Assembly: GCF_014200755.1 (NCBI RefSeq)
Contig: NZ_JACHCM010000010.1
Coordinates: 1-64,000, forward strand
DNA from: Rhodanobacter sp. ANJX3
Lineage (GTDB): Bacteria > Pseudomonadota > Gammaproteobacteria > Xanthomonadales > Rhodanobacteraceae
Direction: 5' to 3'
DNA: 64,000 nt
Below the pieces are notes generated by a model. The model made no database searches. It was not told the origin of the DNA and saw nothing but the letters and a program-made list of their open reading frames with translations. Below are positions 36,924 through 46,317 of the stretch, one piece after another. A program made the translations under genes and the position numbers. Every line of letters begins with the position of its first letter. Position 1 is the first letter of the stretch.

Positions 36924-37196
36924 ATGGACAAGCGTCTGCTCGACATTTTGTGCTGCCCGGTCAGCAAGACCCCGGTTCGACCGTTGAGCAAGCACGAACT
37001 CGATGCGCTCAACGGCGCCGTGGCCGCCAGCATGGTCAATACGGTTGCCGGCGCTCCGGTCCGCGAGAAGATCGCCGAAGCCCTGATCACCACCGATCGC
37101 AAGGTGATCTACCGCATCGAGGACGGCATTCCGGTCATGCTGCCCGAGGAAGGCATCGGCACCACCCAACTGACCGACTTTCCGGCGGCCGCCTGA
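36924..37196 (+). CDS. Trm112 family protein (UPF0434/YcaR)
   Basis: This small protein of 90 residues starts MDKRLLDILCCPVSKTPVRPL, the typical Trm112/YcaR opening with a zinc-type cysteine pair, and has GIPVMLPEEG near residue 70. Homologues bind methyltransferases, or are encoded near lpxK and kdsB. Here the longer insert DALNGAVAASMVNTVAGA and the loss of the second cysteine pair make metal binding doubtful. It lies between purE (divergent) and the DUF1631 gene. Confidence 0.9.
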   Translation: MDKRLLDILCCPVSKTPVRPLSKHELDALNGAVAASMVNTVAGAPVREKIAEALITTDRKVIYRIEDGIPVMLPEEGIGTTQLTDFPAAA

Positions 37197-37321
37197 ACCG
37201 TTCGTGTCGCAGTTCTCAGTTCCGATATAACTATGCATGACATGCCCCCCAGCCTCGCTTATTGTCAGGCTCGTGCGGGCCATTCGACTCTCACCGCGTG
37301 TCGCAATACCAAGGCGTGGCG

Positions 37322-39652
37322 ATGAAAGAAGTCAGTGACCTCTCGAAAGTAGTCGACCTCGGCCCGCGCCTGGACCCTACCAGCGAGCGAGTCGGCCAGC
37401 TGCTGAACGCGGTTCGCGGCATCGCCAACCGGCGTCTGCAACAGTGGGTGGGCAACGCGTTCGAGCATGTCGACGATGCGCTGTTCGACCTGGCCGAAAA
37501 AGCCGAAAACAACGCCGCCCAGATGCACTACTTCGATGGCATGCGCGACGTGCGCAAGCGCCGCCCGCTGGTGGAGCGCAACTTTCTGGCCGCGATTAAC
37601 CGCGAACTGGGCGAGCTGACCCATCCAAAGTCGCCGTCCCCGGCGACGACTTCAGTCGGTATCGGCGGCAACGCGGAACTGACGCTGGTAGCGGACAACG
37701 AGCTGGAAGAATCGCTGGCTATCACCAGCATGATCAGCAAAAACGATTCGCGCCTCGCGCGCGACCTGTTTGCGGTGAACCAACGGCTGTCGGTGATCTG
37801 CGGCGGCCATAAAATCGACGACGCCAGCAATCCGGTCGCGCCAGCCATCCTGTCCCAGGCGTTTCGCCAGGCGCTGCGTGAACTCACCGCGGACATGCGC
37901 GTCAAGCTGATCATCTACAAGCTCTTCGATCGGTATGTGCTGTCGTCGCTGGAAGAGCTCTACCAGGAGATCAACGACGAGTTGATCGAAGCCGGCGTGC
38001 TGCCGCAGCTTCACCACCAAGTGGTCCGTACGCCGGCCGCGAGTAGCGCCAGCTTGTCGAAATCGGTGGACGACGATGCGGTGGTGCGAGCGGTCGCGGG
38101 GGCGGAGTCCGGCGACATCCCCAACGACCTGCTGCAGACCTTGCACGCCCTGTTCAGCGCACGCCGTGCGCCGACATCGGCCGGTTCTGCATCTGGCTAC
38201 GCTGGCGCAGTCGGCGGCAGCATAGGCAGCGGCCGCGCCTTGTCCACCGGACCGCTGCCGTCGGCGCACGAACTGCTCGGCGCACTCAGCGTTTTGCAGA
38301 ATCAGATCGCCAGCGCCGGCCCGCTGCCGCAGGCCGCAACGGGCTCCGATCGCGATGCAGCCGATCTGAGCCGCGAAGTCCAGCAACTGAAATCGCAGCT
38401 GCTGAACCAGATCGGCGCGCTGCGCGGCGAACGGCCCAGCCATGTGGCCACCATCGATGAAGATACGATCGATCTGGTCGGCATGCTGTTCGAATTCATT
38501 CTGGAAGATCGCAACCTGCCGGTGCAGATGCAAGTGCTGCTGGCACGCCTGCAGATTCCCTACCTCAAGGCCGCGATTCTCGACCGCAAGATGTTCGCCC
38601 ATCGTCAGCATCCGGCGCGCCGCCTGCTCGACGGCTTGGCCGAACAGGCCAAGGGCTGGTCGGACGAGTCCGACCGCGATCGCCGGCTGTATGAAAAAGT
38701 AAAAGTCATCGTCGAAAAACTGCTGCACGAATTCGACGACGACCTGAGCATCTTCGAGCGGCTGCTGGTCGACCTGCAGCAGTTCCACGACATCAACAAG
38801 CGCCGCTCGGAGCTGGCCGAACAGCGCGTGGCCGAATCCACACGCGGGCGCGAAAAGCTCGAACTGGCACGTCGGCGCGCCGCGCGCGAAATCGTCGATC
38901 GCATAGGACAGCATCAACTGCCGCCGCTGGTGCACGGCATTCTTGCGCGCGCCTGGGCCAACCATTTGGTACTGACCTTGCTGCGCCACGGCGAGGCCTC
39001 GAACGAATTTCGCAGCGCGCTGCATTTTATCGACGATCTTATCGCCAGCACGCGTCCGATAAAGAGTGCCGAAGACCGGCATCTGCTGCGCCAGACGCTG
39101 CCTAATATCGAACGCGCCTTGCGCCTCGGTCTGGCCAACGTGGCTTTTCAGGAGCAGGACGTCGAGCGGTTGCTTGGCCAGCTGCATGCCTACTATCGCC
39201 AGCAACTCGGCGAGGCAGGCGACGACGACGACGCGGCTTCTGTCACGGAAGACGCCGCGATGCTGAGCATGCCCGACACGATTCAGCCGATGGCCAGGCA
39301 GGATGCGGGCCGCGAAAACAGCCGCGACCCGGAACCGGTAATGGTGCCGCTGGACAGTCCCGAGTGGCAACAGGTGCAGGCGTTGCAGCCGGGGACCTGG
39401 CTGGAATTCAGCCATATCGATCAGGCCATGGCGCGCGCCAAGCTGTCATGGATCAGTCCGATGACGGGCCGTTACCTGTTCGTCAATCGCCGCGGCCTGA
39501 AAGTGGCGGACTATGCGCCGGAAGAGCTGGCGGTGCTGCTGGCCGATGGCAAGGCCACCGTGCTGGCTGCCAACGCGCTGTTCGACCGGGCAATGAGCTC
39601 GATCGTCACTCGTCTGAGTCAGCCTGAAAATCCTATCGCTCCGGATGCCTGA
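37322..39652 (+). CDS. DUF1631 family protein
   Basis: This 776-residue protein matches the DUF1631 family of Xanthomonadales and Pseudomonadales. It is largely helical, with an N-terminal block (SERVGQLLNAVRGIANRRLQ), a Gly/Ser/Ala-rich linker near 285-320, a coiled-coil-like region near residues 490-540 (KRRSELAEQRVAESTRGREK) and a C-terminal part LEFSHIDQAMARAKLSWISP that looks PilZ-like. Members are sometimes mislabelled as thymidine phosphorylase. The function is unknown. A cyclic-di-GMP link through the PilZ-like tail is only a guess. It overlaps nadC by one base (TGATG). Confidence 0.87.
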   Translation: MKEVSDLSKVVDLGPRLDPTSERVGQLLNAVRGIANRRLQQWVGNAFEHVDDALFDLAEKAENNAAQMHYFDGMRDVRKRRPLVERNFLAAINRELGELTHPKSPSPATTSVGIGGNAELTLVADNELEESLAITSMISKNDSRLARDLFAVNQRLSVICGGHKIDDASNPVAPAILSQAFRQALRELTADMRVKLIIYKLFDRYVLSSLEELYQEINDELIEAGVLPQLHHQVVRTPAASSASLSKSVDDDAVVRAVAGAESGDIPNDLLQTLHALFSARRAPTSAGSASGYAGAVGGSIGSGRALSTGPLPSAHELLGALSVLQNQIASAGPLPQAATGSDRDAADLSREVQQLKSQLLNQIGALRGERPSHVATIDEDTIDLVGMLFEFILEDRNLPVQMQVLLARLQIPYLKAAILDRKMFAHRQHPARRLLDGLAEQAKGWSDESDRDRRLYEKVKVIVEKLLHEFDDDLSIFERLLVDLQQFHDINKRRSELAEQRVAESTRGREKLELARRRAAREIVDRIGQHQLPPLVHGILARAWANHLVLTLLRHGEASNEFRSALHFIDDLIASTRPIKSAEDRHLLRQTLPNIERALRLGLANVAFQEQDVERLLGQLHAYYRQQLGEAGDDDDAASVTEDAAMLSMPDTIQPMARQDAGRENSRDPEPVMVPLDSPEWQQVQALQPGTWLEFSHIDQAMARAKLSWISPMTGRYLFVNRRGLKVADYAPEELAVLLADGKATVLAANALFDRAMSSIVTRLSQPENPIAPDA

Positions 39653-40509
39653 TGAGTTTCGCACCCTTGTTTGACGCGCCCTCTGCCGCACAGATTTCCG
39701 ACGACATCGAACGCGCCTTCGCCGAAGATCTCGGCTCCGGCGATGCCACCGCCGAGCTGTTGCCGGCGCATGGCCGTGCGCAGGCCGAACTGACCTGTCG
39801 CGAAAGCGCCGTCGTTGCCGGCATTCCCTGGTTCGAGGCGTGCTTCCGCCGGATGGACCCCGACGTCAGCATCCACTGGCATACGGCCGACGGTCACCGT
39901 GTCGAACCCGGCACGGTGATCTGCCGACTGAGTGGACGCGCACGCGCGCTGGTCAGCGCCGAACGCACGGCGCTGAATTTTCTGCAGCTGCTGTCGGGTA
40001 CGGCGACTCAGACGGCCAGATACGTGGCCGCCGTGCAGGGCACCAACACCCGACTGCTGGATACTCGAAAAACCGTACCGGGCATGCGCCTGGCGCAGAA
40101 GTACGCGGTGCGCTGCGGCGGCGGCCACAACCAGCGGATGGGTTTGTACGATGCCATCCTTGTCAAAGAGAACCACATCATCGCGGCTGGCGGCATCGCG
40201 GCCGCAGTGGAGGCCGGACGTCGTCTGCATCCGACGCTGATGCTGGAAGTCGAAGTGGAAAATCTCGATGAGCTGGCGCAGGCCATCGACGCCGGCGTGG
40301 ATCGAATCATGCTGGACAACTTTTCGCTGCCGCTGATGACAGAAGCCGTCGCGCTCACCGCCGGCCGCGTACCGCTCGAAGTGTCCGGCAATGTCGATCT
40401 GGAAACGATTGCGGCGTTCGCCGGGACCGGCGTGGATTTCATTTCCGTCGGTGCCCTCACCAAACACGTTCGCGCGGTGGACCTGTCGCTGAGACTACGG
40501 CTGGACTGA
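39652..40509 (+). CDS. nadC: Nicotinate-nucleotide pyrophosphorylase (NadC)
   Basis: NadC (285 residues) converts quinolinate and PRPP to nicotinate mononucleotide in NAD synthesis. The family marks are DLGSGDATAELL near 24, TALNFLQLLSGTATQT near 106, TRKTVPGMRLAQKYAVRCGGGHNQRMGLYD near 139-168, DRIMLDNFSLP near 218 and VSGNVDLETI near 245. Its start overlaps the DUF1631 stop, so the two are translationally linked. It is followed by a 67-base gap and a DUF3301 gene on the same strand. Confidence 0.97.
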   Translation: MSFAPLFDAPSAAQISDDIERAFAEDLGSGDATAELLPAHGRAQAELTCRESAVVAGIPWFEACFRRMDPDVSIHWHTADGHRVEPGTVICRLSGRARALVSAERTALNFLQLLSGTATQTARYVAAVQGTNTRLLDTRKTVPGMRLAQKYAVRCGGGHNQRMGLYDAILVKENHIIAAGGIAAAVEAGRRLHPTLMLEVEVENLDELAQAIDAGVDRIMLDNFSLPLMTEAVALTAGRVPLEVSGNVDLETIAAFAGTGVDFISVGALTKHVRAVDLSLRLRLD

Positions 40510-40576
40510 CGCGCGGCTAGGTGGCGTAAAGACGTCGCACCTTGCGTGCAAGCAGGCATGCCCACACACTGCGGGC

Positions 40577-40993
40577 ATGAGCGACATCGAAGATATGCTG
40601 CTGTTGCTGGTGCTTTGCGCCGCAGTGGTGCTGTGGCTGAAACTCACCTCGGCGCGCGAGCGCGCCATGAGCGAGGCTCGGCGGCAATGCGAGCAGCACG
40701 GACTGCAGCTGCTCGATGAAAGCGTCGGTCTGCGCGCCATACGCATCTGCCGCATGGACGGTCTTCGCAGGATCGAACGCGGCTACTCGTTCGACGTCAG
40801 CATCGACGGCGACGATCGCGAACAGGGGCGACTGTGGATGATCGGCAGCACCGTGAGCGGGCTCAGCCTGCCGACAATCCAGCTGGCCTCGGCCGAATCG
40901 ATCGTGGCCGAAGCGTTGGTCAAGGCCAAGGCATCAAGCAACGTCGTGCAATTGCATCCGGGGCGTCGACCGCCGGACGCACCGCTTCACTAG
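40577..40993 (+). CDS. DUF3301 family membrane-anchored protein
   Basis: This 138-residue protein has one N-terminal membrane helix (MLLLLVLCAAVVLWL) and a small soluble domain with QCEQHGLQLLDESVGLRAI and RRIERGYSFDVSIDGDDREQGRL, as in the DUF3301 family of gammaproteobacteria. Its job is unknown. The conserved soluble part suggests an assembly or quality-control role at the inner face of the membrane. It is probably co-transcribed with nadC and converges with sspB. Confidence 0.85.
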   Translation: MSDIEDMLLLLVLCAAVVLWLKLTSARERAMSEARRQCEQHGLQLLDESVGLRAIRICRMDGLRRIERGYSFDVSIDGDDREQGRLWMIGSTVSGLSLPTIQLASAESIVAEALVKAKASSNVVQLHPGRRPPDAPLH

Positions 40994-41082
40994 CGTGGAT
41001 CGCAGCGGACTTCGCGGCGATCTCCTTTGCAACAACCGATCGCGTCGGCATCGCCCCTCACCGCGGCGATCCAGAAGAACGA

Positions 41083-41526
41083 TTATTTGACCACCCGCAG
41101 ATGCGGCGCGCCACGCTTGGGCTTGTCGCCCTGCTCCGCGCTGGGTGCGGGCGGTGCGTCATCGGGGACGTCCGGTGGCGGGTTGTCGCCACCTTCCTCG
41201 GCCGGAAACATCATGCCTTGCCCGTTTTCCTGGGCATACAGCGCCAGCACCGCCTGCACCGGGATATTGATCGTCTGACTGACACCGGAAAAACGGGCCG
41301 AGAAGCTGATCCACTCGTTGCCCAGATCCAGATTGGCCACCGCGCGCATAGCCAGGTTGAGCACGACCTGCCCATTCTTGATCACCTGCGGCGGCACGCG
41401 AACGCCCTCGATAGAGGCGTCGACCAGCACGTAGGGTGTGAGGTCGTTGTCGCTGATCCAGTCGTAGATCGCCCGCAAAAGATACGGCCGATTCGAACTC
41501 ATCGAGGTAGGTTCGTTCTTGCTCAT
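41083..41526 (-). CDS. sspB: ClpXP adaptor SspB
   Basis: SspB (147 residues) delivers ssrA-tagged proteins to ClpXP. The folded domain spans about 10-110 (RPYLLRAIYDWISDNDLTPYVLVDA, NGQVVLNLAMRAV, WISFSARFSGVSQTINIPVQAVLALYA). A long acidic/proline linker follows, then the ClpX-binding tail PHLRVVK at the very end. The start is chosen among two adjacent ATGs overlapping the sspA stop, since family members begin near MSKNE. It is the last gene after petABC and sspA. Confidence 0.94.
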   Translation of the reverse strand: MSKNEPTSMSSNRPYLLRAIYDWISDNDLTPYVLVDASIEGVRVPPQVIKNGQVVLNLAMRAVANLDLGNEWISFSARFSGVSQTINIPVQAVLALYAQENGQGMMFPAEEGGDNPPPDVPDDAPPAPSAEQGDKPKRGAPHLRVVK

Positions 41527-42164
41527 CATGCCTGCTCTGGGAGTGGGCGCATGGCTTTCTCCTGTTCGGTCATGCTGCGCGCAAAACCCTGACTGTGGAA
41601 CAAACGTTCGCCGTAATCGATGATCGGTTTGCCTTCGCGCCCCAGATCCACGTCCAGCCACGGCAGGCGCCAGATCACCGGCGCGACCAGGCAGTCGACC
41701 AGACTCATTTCCGGATTCAAGAAGAATTTGGCCGCCTTGAACAGCGGCAAGCTGGCCAGCAGATGTTCACGCAGGCGTTTGCGCGCGGCATCGGCCGGAC
41801 GACCGCCGGCACGGATCGAGTCCACTTCGGTAAGCCAGTCTTTTTCGATGCGCACGGCAGCCACGCGAATGCGCGCGCGCGACAATGGATCGATCGGCAT
41901 CAGCGGCGGATGCGGGTAGCGTTCGTCGAGGTACTCGCAAACGACCGACGTGTCGAACAGCGTAAGATCACGATCGACCAGCGTGGGCGTCGTGACATAG
42001 GGATTGAGATCGATCAGATCTTCCGGGGGATTGGCGTGATCCACGATCACACGTTCGTAGCTGACGCCCTTGGCGGCCAGCACGAGCCTTGCCCGATGAC
42101 ATTGAATGTCGTCGGCGGTGGTGTACAACGTCAATACGTTGCGCGAGCGAGCGCTCTGAACCAT
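41526..42164 (-). CDS. sspA: Stringent starvation protein A (SspA)
   Basis: SspA (212 residues) has a glutathione-S-transferase fold without enzymic activity and binds RNA polymerase in starvation. Marks are LTLYTTADDIQCHRARLVLAAKG at the N-terminus, NPYVTTPTLVDRDLTLFDTSVV near 55-75 and the helical C-domain. The ATG at 42164 fits the family length. It overlaps sspB (ATGA) and lies 82 bases past cytochrome c1. The petABC-sspAB order is widespread in gammaproteobacteria. Confidence 0.95.
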   Translation of the reverse strand: MVQSARSRNVLTLYTTADDIQCHRARLVLAAKGVSYERVIVDHANPPEDLIDLNPYVTTPTLVDRDLTLFDTSVVCEYLDERYPHPPLMPIDPLSRARIRVAAVRIEKDWLTEVDSIRAGGRPADAARKRLREHLLASLPLFKAAKFFLNPEMSLVDCLVAPVIWRLPWLDVDLGREGKPIIDYGERLFHSQGFARSMTEQEKAMRPLPEQA

Positions 42165-42246
42165 GCGCGTTTCCCTATCGGTGAGACGACGACGGCGGCC
42201 CGTGGCCGCCGCAATCGGATGATGCACATCCGGGTGTAATGGACGT

Positions 42247-42993
42247 TTAATGGACGTCTTTCCAGTATTCCTTGTTGAGCAAATAGGCCAGGAAGGTAAA
42301 GACAGCCAGGAACAGCAGGACCCAGATGCCGTAGTGCTCGCGCTGCAGCGCGGCAGGCTCGGAGGCGTACTGCAGAAAGCTGGTCAGATCGCGCATCGAC
42401 TGCTGGTACTGCGCCGGCGTCATCGTGCCCGGGTGTGAGATCTCCAGCTTTTCCACCACATCGGTGGTGCCCGGCTTCATCGTCGCCGTCTGCAGACCCT
42501 GCAACTCGGCCAGCGGAAACGGCATCGCAGCGTTGGGCAGCACGGTGTTGTTCCAGCCGATCGGGCTGTGCGGATCGAGGTAAAACGAATTGAGGTAGGT
42601 GTAGACCCAGTCCTCGCCCTTGGCGCTGACTTCCAGCGAGAGATCCGGCGGTGCCTTGCCGAACCACTTGGTCGCCATATCGGCCGGCATGTGCGAGATG
42701 ACCTGATCGTCGAACTTGCCGCCGGTGAAGTTGAGGTTCTGCATCACGTCCTGCTCGGACAGATTCAGATCCTGGGCGATGCGCGAGTAGCGCACGTATT
42801 TCAGCGAGTGGCAGCCGACGCAGTAGTTGAAGAACATCTTGGCGCCACGCTGCAGCGACGCCTGATCGCGCACGCTGGCACCGGACGACATCAGCTCCGG
42901 CTCTTCCGCCGCCTGCACCGCGCCGCCCGCCAGCAGCCCCAGCGCCAGGGCAAGCACGCACAGGAGCCGCTTGGTGAAATACCGCTGATTCAT
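42247..42993 (-). CDS. petC: Cytochrome c1 of the bc1 complex
   Basis: This 248-residue c1 has an N-terminal signal peptide (LLCVLALALGLLAGGAVQA), a single heme site CVGCH at about residue 51 with the distal Met expected in HMPADMATKWFG, and a C-terminal membrane helix (YGIWVLLFLAVFTFLAYLLN) anchoring it. The start at 42993 gives a normal signal peptide. A longer version from 43032 adds 13 residues. It passes electrons from the Rieske protein to soluble cytochrome c. Third gene of petABC. Confidence 0.96.
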   Translation of the reverse strand: MNQRYFTKRLLCVLALALGLLAGGAVQAAEEPELMSSGASVRDQASLQRGAKMFFNYCVGCHSLKYVRYSRIAQDLNLSEQDVMQNLNFTGGKFDDQVISHMPADMATKWFGKAPPDLSLEVSAKGEDWVYTYLNSFYLDPHSPIGWNNTVLPNAAMPFPLAELQGLQTATMKPGTTDVVEKLEISHPGTMTPAQYQQSMRDLTSFLQYASEPAALQREHYGIWVLLFLAVFTFLAYLLNKEYWKDVH

Positions 42994-43024
42994 CAGAGGC
43001 CGCCGTTTGATGAGAATCGTAGGA

Positions 43025-44326
43025 TTAGTCATGCCCGGTCACCCGCTCCGGCACCGGCTTGGTCTTTTCCCAGCCGAAGTGCGTATACGCCCACAGGAAC
43101 GGGAAGAAACCGAAGTAGATGATCGTCATCAGGCGACCGAACAGGTTTTCCCAGGTGGTCAGATCCACGTTGCCGAACCACTTCGGAATCACCTCCGCCG
43201 TGATGCCGGTACCCACCGCGCCCAGACCCAGAAACGCCACGACGAACAGGCCGAGCGCCACCTTGTATCCGGTGCCGCGGTAGCGGATCGAGCGCACCTG
43301 GCCACGATCGAACCAGGGCAGGAAGAACAGCACGGCGATGGCGCCGAACATCGCCAGCACGCCCCACACGGCGCTGCCGAAGAACGACGGCACCATCCGC
43401 ACGATCGCGTAGAACGGCGTGAAGTACCAGACGGGCTTGATCTCGGCCGGAGTGACCAGGTTGTTGGCCATGATCGAGTTGTCGTGCTCGAGGAACCAGC
43501 CACCGAAGGTCGGCGCAAAAAAGATGATGAAGGCGGCGATCAGCAGCAGGAAGCCGATGCCGACCAGATCGTGCACCGTGTAATACGGATGGAACGGCAC
43601 ACCGTCGGCCGGCTTGTTCGCATCCCAACGATTGCCTTTCGGTCCGTGCTTGATGTCGACGCCATCGGGATTGTTCGACCCGACTTCGTGCAGCGCAAAG
43701 ATGTGCAGCACCACCAGCAGCAGCAGCACGATCGGCAGCGCGATCACGTGCAGCGCAAAAAAGCGGTTGAGGGTGGAGTCGGCCGGCAGGAAGTCGCCCA
43801 TGATCCACTCGACCAGCGTGTTGCCGATAAAGGGAATCGTGCCGAACAGCGATATGATCACCTTGGCGCCCCAGAACGACATGTTGCCCCACGGCAGCAC
43901 GTAGCCCATGAAGGCCTCGGCCATCAGCACCAGAAAGATCAGCATACCGAGCAGCCAGACCATCTCGCGCGGCCGTTTGTACGAGCCGTACATCAGGCCG
44001 CGGAACATGTGCAGAAACACCACCACGAAGAACAGCGACGCGCCGGTGGAGTGCATGTAGCGGATCAGCCAGCCCCACTCCACATCGCGCATGATGTACT
44101 GCACCGAGTCGAACGCACCCGCCGCGCTCGGGTTGTAGTTCATCGTGAGGAAGATGCCGGTGAGGATCTGGTTGACCAGCACCACCATCGCCAGCACGCC
44201 GAAGTAGTACCAGAGATTGAAATTCTTCGGCGCGTAGTACTCGCTCATGTGCTTGCGGTAGAACGGTGCAAGCCCAGGCGCGCGCTCGCCGACCCAGTCG
44301 CCGATATTGCTCAATACGTTGGCCAT
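43025..44326 (-). CDS. petB: Cytochrome b of the bc1 complex
   Basis: This 433-residue quinol-oxidising subunit has eight or more membrane helices. Heme-ligand His pairs occur in MHSTGASLFFVVVFLHMFRGLMYG (near 94-116) and in LNRFFALHVIALPIVLLLLVVLHIFALH (near 190-217). The quinol-site marker PEW reads as KPVWYFTPFYAI here, as in other proteobacteria. The start at 44326 overlaps the Rieske stop (TAATG). Gap to cytochrome c1 is short. Complex III transfers electrons from quinol to cytochrome c and pumps protons. Confidence 0.96.
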   Translation of the reverse strand: MANVLSNIGDWVGERAPGLAPFYRKHMSEYYAPKNFNLWYYFGVLAMVVLVNQILTGIFLTMNYNPSAAGAFDSVQYIMRDVEWGWLIRYMHSTGASLFFVVVFLHMFRGLMYGSYKRPREMVWLLGMLIFLVLMAEAFMGYVLPWGNMSFWGAKVIISLFGTIPFIGNTLVEWIMGDFLPADSTLNRFFALHVIALPIVLLLLVVLHIFALHEVGSNNPDGVDIKHGPKGNRWDANKPADGVPFHPYYTVHDLVGIGFLLLIAAFIIFFAPTFGGWFLEHDNSIMANNLVTPAEIKPVWYFTPFYAIVRMVPSFFGSAVWGVLAMFGAIAVLFFLPWFDRGQVRSIRYRGTGYKVALGLFVVAFLGLGAVGTGITAEVIPKWFGNVDLTTWENLFGRLMTIIYFGFFPFLWAYTHFGWEKTKPVPERVTGHD

Positions 44327-44931
44327 TACGCGGCCCCCTTCGGGTCGACGCCAATCTGGATCGTCGTATCGTCGATGAAATGATACGGCGGAATCTGCAT
44401 GTTCTTCGGCGCGGGCACGCCCTGATAAACGCGGCCGGCCATGTCGTAACGCGAGTGATGGCAGGGGCAGTAGTAGCCGCCTTTCCAGTTCGGATCGAAC
44501 GGCTCGGGCTTCATTTCGCCGACGTAGCCGGGGACGCAGCCGAGGTGCGTGCAGATGCCGACCATGACCAGCCATTCCGGCTTGATCGAGCGGGCTTCGT
44601 TCTGCGCGTACTTGGGCTGCTGCTGCGCCGAGGCGCCGTCGGACTTGGGATCGACCAGGCGCGAGTCCTGCGTGGGCAGCGTGGCTAGCTGATCCTTGGT
44701 GCGATTGACAATGAAAACCGGCAAGCTGCGCCAGCCGACGATGAGCTGCTGACCACTCTCGATCTTGGCGAGCGACTGGGTGACTGGAGCACCTGCGGCC
44801 TTGGCTCGCGCGCTGGGCTCCCATGACTTGATGAAGGGCACGGCTACCGAAACCACCCCGACACCCCCGACCACCGCAGTGGCTGCTGTCAGGAAACGGC
44901 GGCGGCCGTGGTCCACAACTTCATTCGCCAT
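44326..44931 (-). CDS. petA: Rieske iron-sulphur subunit of the bc1 complex
   Basis: This 201-residue protein has a Tat-type signal (GRRRFLTAATAVVGG) that doubles as the membrane anchor, and the [2Fe-2S] motifs CTHLGC (near 132) and CPCHHS (near 160). The ATG at 44931 is selected because CGGAG lies eight bases upstream. A start 7 codons earlier lacks one. It is the first gene of the petABC operon, with a well-spaced promoter at 44986-45014. Confidence 0.96.
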   Translation of the reverse strand: MANEVVDHGRRRFLTAATAVVGGVGVVSVAVPFIKSWEPSARAKAAGAPVTQSLAKIESGQQLIVGWRSLPVFIVNRTKDQLATLPTQDSRLVDPKSDGASAQQQPKYAQNEARSIKPEWLVMVGICTHLGCVPGYVGEMKPEPFDPNWKGGYYCPCHHSRYDMAGRVYQGVPAPKNMQIPPYHFIDDTTIQIGVDPKGAA

Positions 44932-44985
44932 CAGGCTCTCCGGAGTGTTCAAGGTTGGGGTTTGGGACCCCTCAAAAATCGCGTT

Positions 44986-45014
44986 AGTGTAGCGTCAGGC
45001 CATCACCCATACAA
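44986..45014 (-). promoter_or_regulatory. petABC promoter
   Basis: On the minus strand TTGTAT (45014-45009) and TACACT (44991-44986) are exactly 17 bases apart. The start of transcription would be near 44979, about 48 bases before the petA start. The divergent DegS-like gene begins 73 bases to the right. Confidence 0.58.
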
Positions 45015-45086
45015 TAAAACCGCATACCCGGCGACGTCGATCCGCCGTGAACATTCGCCACGACCCGCCGGGAATCTCTTTTCGAC

Positions 45087-46274
45087 ATGAAACATGCCGC
45101 CGGCACGCTCGCCTTCATCGCCCGCTTTGTTGTCCTGGGGCTGGCCGTAGCGTTTGTGATCGGGCTGTTCTGGCCGGCCAGCGGCGAGCGTCTGCGCGCG
45201 CGCTTCGGCCTGCCTGCAGCCCATGTGACGGAACCGGCCAGCCTGGCCGCGCCTCCTAGCAGCGCACCGGTTTCCTACGCCGACGCGGTGGCGGCAGCCG
45301 CGCCCTCGGTGGTGAACATCTACGCCAACAAGATCGTTACCGAGCAGGCGCTGAAAATGTACAGCAATCCGGTGCTGCAGCAGCTGTTCGGCGGCATGCC
45401 CACCACGTATCAGCATCGCGAGCAGACGCTGGGTTCGGGCGTCATCGTCAGCGCGCAGGGCCAGGGCTACGTGCTGACCAACAACCATGTGATCGCCGAA
45501 GCGGCCGATATCCAGGTGCTGCTCTACGACGGCCGCATTGCCAAAGCGACCCTGGTCGGCGCGGACGAGGAAACCGATCTGGCCGTGCTGAAGATCGATG
45601 CCAGCAACCTGCCGGTGATCCAATTGGCCGATACGCAGCAGTTGCGTGCCGGCGACGTGGCGCTGGCGATCGGCAATCCGCTGGGCCTCAATCAGACGGT
45701 GACCATGGGCATCGTCAGCGCAGTCGGCCGCCAGCTCAACAGCTCCAGCGCCGAGGACTTCATCCAGACCGACGCGGCGATCAACCTGGGCAACTCCGGC
45801 GGCGCGCTGATCAATACCAAGGGCGAGCTGATCGGCATCAACACCTTGCTCATCGGCAAGGCCGCCGGTGCCGAGGGCATCGGCTTCGCCATCCCGGTCG
45901 CTACCGCGCAGAAGGTGTTGGATCAGATCATCGCCAGCGGCCACGTGGTACGCGGCTGGATGGGCGCCAACTACGCCTTCGTGCCGGTCGCTGCCGACAG
46001 CGGCCTGCCGTCGGCGGCACGCGGTGTACAGGTCACCGACGTCACACCCGGCGGTCCGGCTGCCCAGGCGGGCATCCAACCCCGCGACATCCTGCTGAAA
46101 ATCGGCAGCGATGACATTCTCGATCCGGCCGACCTGCGCCGGCGCGAGGCCGCCATCAAGCCCGGCAGCAAGGTCGAGGTGGCGGGCCTGCGCAACGGCA
46201 GCCCGTTCCATCTCGATGTGACCCTGACTCAGCGCCCAGCGATGACGAACGCCGCGCCGGTGGTGACCAACTGA
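45087..46274 (+). CDS. DegS/AlgW-type periplasmic serine protease
   Basis: This 395-residue HtrA-family protease has an N-terminal membrane anchor (FIARFVVLGLAVAFVIGLFW), the trypsin-like catalytic triad in LTNNHV (His), EETDLAVLK (Asp) and AINLGNSGGAL (Ser), and a single PDZ domain near residues 285-375 (VQVTDVTPGGPAAQAGIQPRDILL). One PDZ plus an anchor fits DegS, which senses misfolded outer-membrane proteins and cleaves the anti-sigma factor RseA. The gene converges with a lytic transglycosylase. Confidence 0.92.
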   Translation: MKHAAGTLAFIARFVVLGLAVAFVIGLFWPASGERLRARFGLPAAHVTEPASLAAPPSSAPVSYADAVAAAAPSVVNIYANKIVTEQALKMYSNPVLQQLFGGMPTTYQHREQTLGSGVIVSAQGQGYVLTNNHVIAEAADIQVLLYDGRIAKATLVGADEETDLAVLKIDASNLPVIQLADTQQLRAGDVALAIGNPLGLNQTVTMGIVSAVGRQLNSSSAEDFIQTDAAINLGNSGGALINTKGELIGINTLLIGKAAGAEGIGFAIPVATAQKVLDQIIASGHVVRGWMGANYAFVPVAADSGLPSAARGVQVTDVTPGGPAAQAGIQPRDILLKIGSDDILDPADLRRREAAIKPGSKVEVAGLRNGSPFHLDVTLTQRPAMTNAAPVVTN

Positions 46275-46317
46275 GCTTTCCTGCCGAAGCGCACAGAGCA
46301 CTCCAGTCGAGCATCGC

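Noticed and set aside
37652-39415. Long minus-strand frame opposite the DUF1631 gene
   Set aside because: The plus-strand gene has a clear start, family match and coupling to nadC; the opposite frame is a composition artefact.
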